A stretch of 64,000 nucleotides of DNA from contig JBCCLH010000004.1 of NCBI GenBank assembly GCA_039026955.1, positions 62,001 through 126,000 on the forward strand. The letters are read 5' to 3'. Below, piece by piece: positions 52,133 through 60,260 of the stretch (position 1 is its first letter; every line of letters starts with the position of its first letter). Made by a program: the position numbers and the translations under genes. The notes under the pieces were generated by a model that saw nothing but the letters and a program-made list of their open reading frames with translations, did no database searches and was not told the DNA's origin. The stretch comes from Kordia sp039026955. GTDB lineage: Bacteria; Bacteroidota; Bacteroidia; Flavobacteriales; Flavobacteriaceae.

Positions 52133-55045
52133 ATGTATAAAAAATTACTTTTTATAGCATTGCTATGTCTATCATATAGCTATGCACAAGGTCCCATGAC
52201 ACCATTACCTTCAGCAGTTACGGCTGGTGCGGATTGGAATACGACAACGCTTACCGCAGATTTTGCTTTCGACTTTCCTTGGGAAATCACCTATGGTCCT
52301 GACGATAATCTGTGGATTACAGAGCGCGTTGGTGAAAAAATAGTGCGTATCAGTACCTCTGGAGGAAGCATTACAACGATGATCGATTTAAGCAGTAAAG
52401 TAACCAACGCCAAACAAGGTGGTTTAATGGGAATGGCAATTCATCCAGCGTTATACGCTGACATCACCACGACAACCAATAACTATGTGTACGCTGCGTA
52501 TACGTATACTGACGGCGGATTAAAAGTGCGATTGGTGCGATTGGTATACAACAATGCCACAGGAACACTCACCGAAGATACTTCGTTAGATGCCAACGGA
52601 ACTATCCTAGAAGATTTGCCAGGAAGTGCCGATCACAATTCAGGTCGTTTAATTATCGGCCCAGATTTAAAAATATACTACACCATTGGAGATCAAGGAG
52701 CCAATCAGTTTGACTATTCGTGCGATCCCGTATTATCTCAGGTATTGCCAACATCTTCCACAGATTATGCAAATTATCCTGGAAAAACACTTCGCATCAA
52801 CTTAGATGGTTCCATTCCTGTTGACAATCCTGTTTTTAACAGCGTACAAAGTCATGTATACAGTTACGGACATAGAAACGCACAAGGAATCATCTTCGCG
52901 CAAGACGGAACCTTATACAGCTCAGAACACGGTGCCAAAGTAGATGATGAAATCAACATTGTACAACGAGGAAAAAACTATGGTTGGCCAGAAATTGCAG
53001 GCTATTACGATAATATGGCATATACTTATTGCAATTGGTCGTCATTGGGCGGCGCGTGTAATGCAGGCGCTTTTAGCGATCACAATTGTCCTTCTGGAGC
53101 AGAAACTGCAACGGAATATGAATCGTATCCAACGAGTGCTGATGTGCCTGCTAACTTTCAGCCTCCAATTGGAACTTATGGAAGTACTACAAACGTAGAT
53201 CCGACAGGAGGTTGGTTTACATGGCCATCTGTAGCACCTTCAGGAATTGACATTCACGAAGCAAACAACATTCCAGGTTGGGGACGTTCATTACTTATTC
53301 CAACACTAAAAAAAGGAACCATTTACAGAGCGAAAGTTACGGCAAGTGGCGATGATATTGTGGGTGATAGCTATGAAGAATTTCACTCCTCAAACGATCG
53401 TTACAGAGACCTTGCTATTTCACCAGACGGATTGACTATTTATGCGATTACTGATAACAGCGGAGGGACTTCTGGACCTTCATCCACAAGCGGTGTTTCT
53501 ATTCAAAATGGAGGAACGATTGTGAAAATTGAATACATCGGAACACAAGTAACCAATCCGCCAGTTGCCAACTGTCAAGACATTACGGTAATGTTAGATC
53601 CTATGGGAACTGTCACCATCACTGCAGCGCAAATAGACAATGGTTCTACAGGTGGAGCTGCAGGAATTAGTGGACTTACCATCAATCAAGATACATTTGA
53701 TTGTTCGCATGTAGGAACACCTCAAACGGTTTGGTTGACGGTGACAGACAACGATGGAAACGAAAGCAGATGTGCTGCCACGGTTACGGTACAACCAAAC
53801 TCAAATCCAGCTGCGATTACTGCACCAACTCTAGAAGATATTGTGAGCAATTGTGCGATTAACGTACCAGCACCAACGGTTACTTCCAATGGCTGTGTGG
53901 AAATTACAGCAACTACAACCGATCAAGTAAGTTACAGCGCTGGGGAAAGCGGAACCATCACATGGTCATTTGACGATAATGGAACCATTGTAAACGCTAC
54001 ACAAAATGTAACGGTTAATGCGATTCCAACACCATCAAACATTATCGTATCGCCAGGCGCAACTTCAGCAAGCGTTACGTGGGATGCTGTAGAAGATGTT
54101 ACTTTTGATGTGCGATATCGTCCGATTTCTGGCGGTGCATGGACTACTGTAGTCGCAACTACCAATATGGTGACATTAACAGGCTTAACGATCCTTACGG
54201 ATTACGAATTGGAAATCAGAAGCAATTGTGGAGCAAGTCAATCATTCTATAGCTTTCCAGAATACTTTACAACAACTACTATCACCTACTGTGCGCCGAA
54301 TGTGCCAAATACCGCAGCTGGACATTATATCAACAGAATTCGTTTTGGTTCGCAAGCACAAAGTATTGACCGTTCTTCTGGTTATGATAATGGATATGGC
54401 GATTACACAATCAACATGGCTGATGTCGATTTAGGAAGTACAGAAACCATTCAAATAGACGTAAACAGAGATCAAAGCTGGATGCGCGTTGGTTTTTCAG
54501 TTTGGATAGATTTCAATCAAGATGGTGACTTTACAGATAATGGAGAGCATGTTTGGTTTCAAGGAAGCGATGCATCGGGAGGAACAATTCAAGGAGATTA
54601 TATTTCAGCAAATATTACCATTCCAAATTCAGCTTTAGAAGGACAAACAAGAATGCGAGTTGCCTTTAGAAATTGGTGGCATCCAACAGATTCGTGCGAC
54701 GGAAGTTTTGATGGTAATTTAGGAGAATACGAAGATTACAGTCTTAACATTATTGGAAATACACTTTCTAATGATGAAGTAACTCAAACAAATGAGTTCC
54801 GTGTATATCCAAATCCTGTAAAAAGTGAACTGACGATACAAGTGCCAACTTCGCACCAAAATACAAATCTTATGTTCACACTTATGGATGCGCAAGGAAG
54901 AGTCGTATCACAAAGAACAACGGAAAATACCATTGGAAATACACTACAGTATAGTGGATTACAAAGATTGAGCAAAGGACTTTACTTCCTAAAAATACAA
55001 ACAGAAAATCAAGTATTATCGATAGAGAAATTGATAAAACTATAA
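52133..55045 (+). CDS. secreted PQQ-type sugar dehydrogenase-like protein with GEVED and T9SS domain
   Basis: A 970-residue exported protein with a signal peptide (LFIALLCLSYSYAQ). Residues about 25-475 are a six-bladed propeller of the GSDH/HIPL soluble glucose/sorbosone dehydrogenase family (FPWEITYGPDDNLWITERVG, GGLMGMAIHPA, DHNSGRLIIGPD, YSYGHRNAQGI, SSEHGAKVDDEIN, NYGWPEIAGYYD). An HYR-like domain (about 480-560), FN3 (about 630-716), GEVED (about 720-875) and a T9SS sorting domain (RVYPNPVKSELTIQ, last about 85) follow. It probably oxidises a sugar or polysaccharide end at the cell surface. The C-terminal modules are close copies of those in the gene just upstream. Confidence 0.92.
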   Translation: MYKKLLFIALLCLSYSYAQGPMTPLPSAVTAGADWNTTTLTADFAFDFPWEITYGPDDNLWITERVGEKIVRISTSGGSITTMIDLSSKVTNAKQGGLMGMAIHPALYADITTTTNNYVYAAYTYTDGGLKVRLVRLVYNNATGTLTEDTSLDANGTILEDLPGSADHNSGRLIIGPDLKIYYTIGDQGANQFDYSCDPVLSQVLPTSSTDYANYPGKTLRINLDGSIPVDNPVFNSVQSHVYSYGHRNAQGIIFAQDGTLYSSEHGAKVDDEINIVQRGKNYGWPEIAGYYDNMAYTYCNWSSLGGACNAGAFSDHNCPSGAETATEYESYPTSADVPANFQPPIGTYGSTTNVDPTGGWFTWPSVAPSGIDIHEANNIPGWGRSLLIPTLKKGTIYRAKVTASGDDIVGDSYEEFHSSNDRYRDLAISPDGLTIYAITDNSGGTSGPSSTSGVSIQNGGTIVKIEYIGTQVTNPPVANCQDITVMLDPMGTVTITAAQIDNGSTGGAAGISGLTINQDTFDCSHVGTPQTVWLTVTDNDGNESRCAATVTVQPNSNPAAITAPTLEDIVSNCAINVPAPTVTSNGCVEITATTTDQVSYSAGESGTITWSFDDNGTIVNATQNVTVNAIPTPSNIIVSPGATSASVTWDAVEDVTFDVRYRPISGGAWTTVVATTNMVTLTGLTILTDYELEIRSNCGASQSFYSFPEYFTTTTITYCAPNVPNTAAGHYINRIRFGSQAQSIDRSSGYDNGYGDYTINMADVDLGSTETIQIDVNRDQSWMRVGFSVWIDFNQDGDFTDNGEHVWFQGSDASGGTIQGDYISANITIPNSALEGQTRMRVAFRNWWHPTDSCDGSFDGNLGEYEDYSLNIIGNTLSNDEVTQTNEFRVYPNPVKSELTIQVPTSHQNTNLMFTLMDAQGRVVSQRTTENTIGNTLQYSGLQRLSKGLYFLKIQTENQVLSIEKLIKL

Positions 55046-55078
55046 TGTTCTAAAGTATTTTTTGGGCGTTTTCATAAC

Positions 55079-55191
55079 AAAAAAGACGATTTAAAAACGT
55101 ACATTGCATCAAACTGAACTTTACACGAAGCCAGACTCAGTATCAATTCAGTTGCTTCTTATGATGTGTCAATGTTTTTAAATCGTCTTTT
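55079..55191. terminator. bidirectional terminator with repeat-like insert
   Basis: AAAAGACGATTTAAAAAC (55081-55098) and GTTTTTAAATCGTCTTTT (55174-55191) are perfect 18-bp inverted arms between convergent genes. The about 75-bp loop is related to the left half of the dispersed repeat family (CATCAAACTGAACTT, CAGTATCAATTCAGTT, TCTTATGATG). Confidence 0.75.
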
Positions 55192-55207
55192 ATATTAGTC
55201 CAGACGT

Positions 55208-55846
55208 CTACTTAGGGATCACCATAAAAGTCCCTCCGCAAAACGTACGCGTTCCTCTTGTAGTCCACTCGATCTTTACATCTTTTGATGCATCTGTTTG
55301 TTGGATTGTAAAAACGGCTAAAGGGTCGTTTTGGTTTACTCTCTTAGAATCTGTAACGGTCCCATTGGTAACGACTAAGTTTCGTCCGTCAAAGGTTGAT
55401 CCTTCATTCCAATCGATTTCTAACTTAATTGTTTTTCCGTTTTTGGATAAAAGTCTCACCTCAGCTCCTCTTTTACTACCTAAACATTTCATAGACTTCG
55501 ATGAGATAATCATAGAAGTTCCACCACAATAATTACGAGTTCCACCGGAAGACCATTCTATCTTCACATCTTTGGACTCATCTGTTATATTGATGGTATA
55601 AACTGCTGTAGGATTGTTTCTGTTTACTCGACTAGAGTTTGTAATTGTCCCATTTGTTACGACTAAGTTACCAGCGTCAAAAGTTGACCCTTCGCTCCAA
55701 TCTACTTGAAGTTTCAGGATTTTTCCTTGTTTCGATACATAGCTAACTTTTGCTCCTGTTTTACTCCCTGTACATTTCATTGTTTGTGCAAATGACATTG
55801 AAGAAAATACAAGTGCAAACGCAATAAGAAATATTGAATTTTTCAT
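55208..55846 (-). CDS. secreted protein made of two tandem about 92-residue repeats
   Basis: A 212-residue protein. A signal peptide (SIFLIAFALVFSSMSFAQ) is followed by two homologous units (about 22-115 and 116-212). Each begins MKC.GSK.GA.V, contains WSEGSTFD/WNEGSTFD, LVVTNGT, KDVKIEW and ends (N/T)(Y/F)CGGT. The paired Cys in each unit probably form a disulfide. I recognise no family. The repeat structure and export suggest a small binding protein. The gene is convergent with the dehydrogenase gene and preceded by an about 600-bp spacer with a LytTR-like site. Confidence 0.8.
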   Translation of the reverse strand: MKNSIFLIAFALVFSSMSFAQTMKCTGSKTGAKVSYVSKQGKILKLQVDWSEGSTFDAGNLVVTNGTITNSSRVNRNNPTAVYTINITDESKDVKIEWSSGGTRNYCGGTSMIISSKSMKCLGSKRGAEVRLLSKNGKTIKLEIDWNEGSTFDGRNLVVTNGTVTDSKRVNQNDPLAVFTIQQTDASKDVKIEWTTRGTRTFCGGTFMVIPK

Positions 55847-56184
55847 TTTATTAAAATTGTTTATTGAATTTTTTAGTTTTGATTACACATACTGAATAAA
55901 CAAGTATGATTTCTTAGCGTGGTTGCTACCTCGCTTGGTTTATATATTCTCTCATTTTAGGTGGCTAGCCTTTTATTGAGCCATACTATTTTTTAATGGG
56001 CTAAAAAATCAATTTCTTGAAGTAACACTTTGATTTCGTAATGATGTAATTACAATTTCTGTTCGTTTAATTTTTTAGAAAAATTGTAGCTATCATAAGA
56101 AACCTTAGCTGTCAATTTTGTTTTAGAGGTTATGTATCAATACATTACAATAGTATCAAATCATCAGCTGACTACAAATAATAT

Positions 56185-56216
56185 GTTACAAACAACCTTT
56201 TTTTGTTGTAAACAAC
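56185..56216 (-). promoter_or_regulatory. LytTR-like double direct repeat, copy 1
   Basis: GTTACAAACAAC (56185-56196) and GTTGTAAACAAC (56205-56216) are direct repeats with a 20-bp period. They lie within an about 80-bp block (56147-56227) that is nearly identical to the block at 57161-57241. Direct repeats two helical turns apart are typical of LytTR-family binding sites. Confidence 0.6.
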
Positions 56217-56273
56217 ATACTTTTTTGTTCTTCATAAAAAAACAGATCTTTTTGACCTATTTTTAGAAATTGG

Positions 56274-56427
56274 TGAGGCTGTTTAAAAAGTACACGTTTC
56301 ATCAAACCGAAACCTGTGCTGAATTTATTTCAGTATCAAGTTCGGTTTCTCATAACATTTAATAATCAGTATTATGAGATTCTGAGTCAAGCTCAGAATG
56401 ACGCCTGCAAAGACTTTTTAGTCTCAG
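56274..56427 (+). repeat. dispersed intergenic repeat, copy C
   Basis: It starts GAGGCTGTTTAAAAAGTACA, has TCAAACCGAA, TATCAAGTTCGGTTTCTCAT and GAGATTCTGAGTCAAGCTCA, and ends with an AAAGACTTTTTAGTCT palindrome. It closely matches the reverse complement of copy A. Confidence 0.8.
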
Positions 56428-56450
56428 TATTGTAGTATATATCGTTGTTA

Positions 56451-57122
56451 TTATAGCTTTTTGAATGTGTAGGTTGTTTTATCTTGCGTATCAACAATAA
56501 TAAGTTGAGATGCATTGCAAGATGTAATAGTACAACTTTGTCCGTCTATAGTGAGTGTCTTCCCTTCTAATTTGTACTGCATGGTTCGGGCACCATCTAT
56601 TCCTGCAGCGTGTACGGTATTGTTTGATTTAAATTCCCAAGTTGATCCAATCATTGAATCATCCTTTTGTGAAGTATCTGTATTGCCATTTTCATCTTTG
56701 GTCTGTTTTATTTCCCATGTTCCCAATAGATTGCATACGGGTTCTTCTTTTTGGACTTTTTTTAATGTAATATTAAAATGATCAAGTAAAAATGTCATTT
56801 TTAAAGTTGTTGCATTGAGAGCATTAATTTGCCAATATCCTACTTCTAATCCAGCATCGCTAATTAGATTGATACGCTTTTTTTGTTTATCAATAGTAAA
56901 CTTGTTTTGCCTAAGTATTTTAGGAGTGCCATCAACTCCCTCAATCCATTCCTCATAGATGTTATTTTCTTGAAATATTAAAAAATCATCATTATCCTCA
57001 ACTTTCCATTTCCCATACAAATGTGTATAGTCAATATCTTCTGTGTTTTGCGCACACAAAGTAGCCGTACTTAAGATTAGCATACATACAATTAGAGAAG
57101 ACAGAAGCTGTACGTTTTTCAT
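56451..57122 (-). CDS. secreted lipocalin-like protein, two domains
   Basis: A 223-residue protein with a signal peptide (LLSSLIVCMLILSTATLCAQ). Two tandem lipocalin-like (Lipocalin_4/5 type) halves follow: the first from HLYGKWKVEDNDDFLIFQENNIYEEW, the second from CNLLGTWEIKQTKDENGNTD to TYTFKKL. The G.W.. opening of each half is the main family signal. It is probably a periplasmic or surface small-molecule binder. The LytTR-like site lies 77-108 bp upstream of the ATG, so the neighbouring regulator may control it. Confidence 0.75.
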   Translation of the reverse strand: MKNVQLLSSLIVCMLILSTATLCAQNTEDIDYTHLYGKWKVEDNDDFLIFQENNIYEEWIEGVDGTPKILRQNKFTIDKQKKRINLISDAGLEVGYWQINALNATTLKMTFLLDHFNITLKKVQKEEPVCNLLGTWEIKQTKDENGNTDTSQKDDSMIGSTWEFKSNNTVHAAGIDGARTMQYKLEGKTLTIDGQSCTITSCNASQLIIVDTQDKTTYTFKKL

Positions 57123-57198
57123 ACTGTATTTTATAAAATGTTATACGTTTGATATTGAACACAATAGTATCAAATCATCAGCCGAATACAAATAATAT

Positions 57199-57230
57199 GT
57201 TACAAACAACCTCTTTTTGTTGTAAACAAC
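57199..57230 (-). promoter_or_regulatory. LytTR-like double direct repeat, copy 2
   Basis: GTTACAAACAAC (57199-57210) and GTTGTAAACAAC (57219-57230) have a 20-bp period and the same sequence as copy 1. They lie upstream of the lipocalin-like gene and 111 bp beyond the stop of the LytTR regulator gene. Confidence 0.65.
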
Positions 57231-57340
57231 ATACTTTTCTGATTTCCACAAAAAAACAGGTTAAAAAAACCTGTTTGCTTCAATAGTATGGTAAAGATGA
57301 TATTAGTAGGATTCTTTATATATTTTGGGACTTGTATTTT

Positions 57341-58039
57341 TTAAAACGATAGGTTTTTAACGTATAGTAAAAAATCCTTTTTATAAGATCTACCAAGCGG
57401 AAGTTTAGCATCACTCAATTTTACAAATTGACTCGTGTAGCCTTCTATATATTTTTTATTGATGATAGTGGATTTGTGTATTCTGATAAAAAAGTTTTGG
57501 TATGCCTTCATAAACTCCATGAGTGATTTTCGTACTAAATATCGCTCTTTGTTAGATTTATGGATATAGGAATACGCGCCTTCTGCTTCAATATGCGTTA
57601 TGTCGGAAAGTTGTATTTGCTGTTTTACGCCTTTATTTATAAACGTAAAATAGTCATTTTGCACCACGGAACTTAGCGCCATCTCCACATTGGCAAATAC
57701 CGATTTGTTAGTAAACGGTTTTACAATATATCCAGTGGGTTTGGTAGTTTTGGCTTTTTCTAATGTTTTTGCATCCGCATTTGCCGTAATATATATATAG
57801 TTAAAGGTATGTTTTGCGGATAATATTTTTATCAAATCAATTCCATCGATATCACTATATTCTCCTAAATTAATATCCATCAATACCAATTGATATTTTT
57901 TTTGCTCAAATAATGCTTGTGCTTCCTCAGCATCAATGGCAACATCTATATCTTCATATTTATATTCCGTCAATATAAAGCGTAAATTTTCAGCAATGAT
58001 TTGCTCATCTTCAACTATTAATATACTACTATCTTTCAT
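57341..58039 (-). CDS. LytTR-family response regulator
   Basis: A 232-residue two-domain regulator. The receiver domain (about 1-120) has acidic IVEDEQ, phospho-acceptor Asp in LVLMDINLG, Thr in YITANA and Lys in YIVKPF. The LytTR DNA-binding domain (about 130-230) has ITHIEAEGAYSYIHKSNKERYLVRKSLMEF and FIRIHKSTIINKKYIEGY. Its gene starts 9 bp after the sensor kinase stop, a kinase-regulator operon. Its likely sites are the two double direct repeats found close by. Confidence 0.95.
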   Translation of the reverse strand: MKDSSILIVEDEQIIAENLRFILTEYKYEDIDVAIDAEEAQALFEQKKYQLVLMDINLGEYSDIDGIDLIKILSAKHTFNYIYITANADAKTLEKAKTTKPTGYIVKPFTNKSVFANVEMALSSVVQNDYFTFINKGVKQQIQLSDITHIEAEGAYSYIHKSNKERYLVRKSLMEFMKAYQNFFIRIHKSTIINKKYIEGYTSQFVKLSDAKLPLGRSYKKDFLLYVKNLSF

Positions 58040-58048
58040 ATATAATGA

Positions 58049-59890
58049 TTATTGAATTATTGGAAATACCAATCGTGTTTGAAACATTTCAGCTTCAAAA
58101 TATCGATGTACTTTTCCGCGTAATTGTCTATTCAAAGATTTGATTAAAAATAAACCTAATGAATTTCTTAAATCATGAGTTTCACTGGTTTCAAATCCAT
58201 CACCAGAATCTGCGATCACTAGTTTGAGATCCTTATTTTGCGTTTCCACGATCAAATGGATTTGGTTTTGCGCACTCGCTGCTTTGACACCATATTTTAA
58301 ACTGTTGGTAAGCAATTCATTGACAATCAATCCCAAAGGGACCGCTTGTGTAAGTGATAAATCGATATCTTCTATGGATATTTTATAAGTAATTGGAGCA
58401 TCGATACTGGTATAACTGTTTTTTACATAATATAACAATTCATCTAAATAACTCTTTAAATTGATCCGCGCTAAATTATCCGATTGATATAATTTTTGAT
58501 GTATCAATGACATTGAGTATACTCTAGATTTACTCTGCATTAATGCTTTCTTATCTTTGGAATTTTTGGCAGAAGCTACTTGCAAATCCAATAAGCTAAT
58601 GACAATTTGTAAATTGTTTTTTACGCGATGATGAATTTCTTTGAGCAATACTTCTTTCTCTTCTAATGAAGTTTCGAGTTCCGTGGTTTGAATCTTAACC
58701 AATTCTTGCAACTCTTCTTTCGTTTGCTGTTCGAGTTTCTCTTTTTCTTTTCGAACTAAATTATACTTATATCCTAACGCAAACGATAACACCATCACTT
58801 CTATAAAACTACCAATGTGAACGAAGTATTTTGAAAATACATTGACAGGGATGAGACCGACTCTGTTCAATCCGTATAAAACCACACCAATCAAATAAAT
58901 GGTCCAAGCAATGTTGAAATACAAGGCAATTTTGTGTCCTTTTATCAAACGATACAAAGAGGCGAGATAAATCATAAAGGAAACGAGAAGACTTATCACT
59001 ACGACGGCTTTTCGAGACAAATGATCGAGTTCTAAAATCTCTAAACCAAATAGTAGTATAGGTAAAATGGCACAAAATTGTAAAGCATAATAGAAAAACC
59101 CATCTTTTTTCTCAAAATTCAAAAACCGAAGTGCAAACCAGCTAGAAAATACACAGGTGGATAGCATCGATATTGCAGGAATACGAACCGAAAAGTAAGT
59201 CGCATCTGGCGTTATGTAATGAATAAAAAAACCTAAAACATATCCCTGAGTTACAATCGTAGAAATTAACGCCAATACGTATAATAGATAATCATAATCA
59301 CGCAAGCTGAAAAATAAAAACAAGTTATAAATTGCCATAAATATAAGTCCGCCAAGTAATAAGGAAGAAATAAAATAGACATTAATTTTATCCTTTTGAA
59401 ATGCTTCTTGTTGCTTTATAACTGGCGTGAGCGATAGTGTCCATCTACTCTTAACTCTTAAAAATAAATCAGGTGATTGTAAAGTGTGAATAGGAATTTC
59501 AAACGCAGGAACATGGTGATTGAGTTTATTTTTAGATTGCGGAATGGCAATTCCTAAACTTTCTTCTACGGTTTGTCCGTCTGCTGTGGTGTAAAAAAGG
59601 GTAATTTCATCTAATAGCGGACTGTCAATTTCAAGAATCACGGTATCTTCTGCCAATTCAGGGTTTGTTTGTATTTTTACCCATATCGCACTTTCGGTGA
59701 TTCCGAATCGAATAATACCATCTTCTTCTTTTTGAAATTTTTCTTTTTTTATGGAGGTAATATCATGTAGCTGTTCTGCGTCCTCAAAAACAGAAACCGA
59801 AGAAATGATGTTTTCTTGTGAAAAAATTTTGTTAGTTGTGATGCCAAATAAAGAAACAAAGACGAGACAAAATAGTATAGACTTATGCAT
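58049..59890 (-). CDS. 7TMR-DISM sensor histidine kinase
   Basis: A 613-residue kinase with a signal peptide (about 1-24). A periplasmic 7TMR-DISMED2-type beta-sandwich follows (about 30-165; GIIRFGITESAIWVKIQ, DTVILEIDSPLLDEITLFY), then seven membrane helices (about 178-375). After a coiled coil (about 380-415) comes a HisKA_2/HWE-like phospho-acceptor helix, with His about 419 in LKEIHHRVKNNLQIVISLLDLQ. The HATPase domain (about 510-610) has VNELLTNSLKYG (N box), IADSGDGF (G1) and NSLGLFLIKSL (G2). It probably senses a carbohydrate-like or lipid ligand in the periplasm and phosphorylates the LytTR regulator. Confidence 0.94.
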   Translation of the reverse strand: MHKSILFCLVFVSLFGITTNKIFSQENIISSVSVFEDAEQLHDITSIKKEKFQKEEDGIIRFGITESAIWVKIQTNPELAEDTVILEIDSPLLDEITLFYTTADGQTVEESLGIAIPQSKNKLNHHVPAFEIPIHTLQSPDLFLRVKSRWTLSLTPVIKQQEAFQKDKINVYFISSLLLGGLIFMAIYNLFLFFSLRDYDYLLYVLALISTIVTQGYVLGFFIHYITPDATYFSVRIPAISMLSTCVFSSWFALRFLNFEKKDGFFYYALQFCAILPILLFGLEILELDHLSRKAVVVISLLVSFMIYLASLYRLIKGHKIALYFNIAWTIYLIGVVLYGLNRVGLIPVNVFSKYFVHIGSFIEVMVLSFALGYKYNLVRKEKEKLEQQTKEELQELVKIQTTELETSLEEKEVLLKEIHHRVKNNLQIVISLLDLQVASAKNSKDKKALMQSKSRVYSMSLIHQKLYQSDNLARINLKSYLDELLYYVKNSYTSIDAPITYKISIEDIDLSLTQAVPLGLIVNELLTNSLKYGVKAASAQNQIHLIVETQNKDLKLVIADSGDGFETSETHDLRNSLGLFLIKSLNRQLRGKVHRYFEAEMFQTRLVFPIIQ

Positions 59891-60260
59891 GTTATCCTAT
59901 ATGTGATTTTATTTTAAAATTTGACATACATTACCACTATTCTGATTATAAAAGAAAATAAATTACTATACCGCAATTAACCAAATATAACCAAAACTTT
60001 TATTTAATATATTTTATCTATCGAAATTTTTTTTTTAAAAGTTTTTTCTTATTAAAAAAGTAGGTGAATCAGTTGTATGGCATAAAAATTAAAATTGTGC
60101 GTCATAATTTTCCATTTTTCGCAATTTTCAACCCGTGAAACAGCCAAAAAATGTGAGTTTATCACAGATTTTACCTAATTTTTCAAAAAGAAATGTATTT
60201 TTACCTTCCTGTATACTAAATGCGTCAAATTTTAGTTTTACAATTACTAAATAGATCACC
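59891..60260. other. AT-rich divergent spacer, no gene seen
   Basis: This 370-bp spacer lies between the divergent kinase and PorW/SprE genes. It has long A/T runs and no ORF or hairpin with a U-tract. Promoters for both genes must lie here, but I cannot place them confidently. Confidence 0.5.

Larger units (their letters stand above)
55847..56450. other. about 600-bp gene-free regulatory spacer
   Basis: No coding region was found. The part next to the repeat-protein gene has several small palindromes (GGTTGCTACC near 55921, GGCTAGCC near 55972) that could form a structured 5' leader. The middle holds a LytTR-like double direct repeat (56185-56216). The right part is dispersed repeat copy C. 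Confidence 0.55.
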
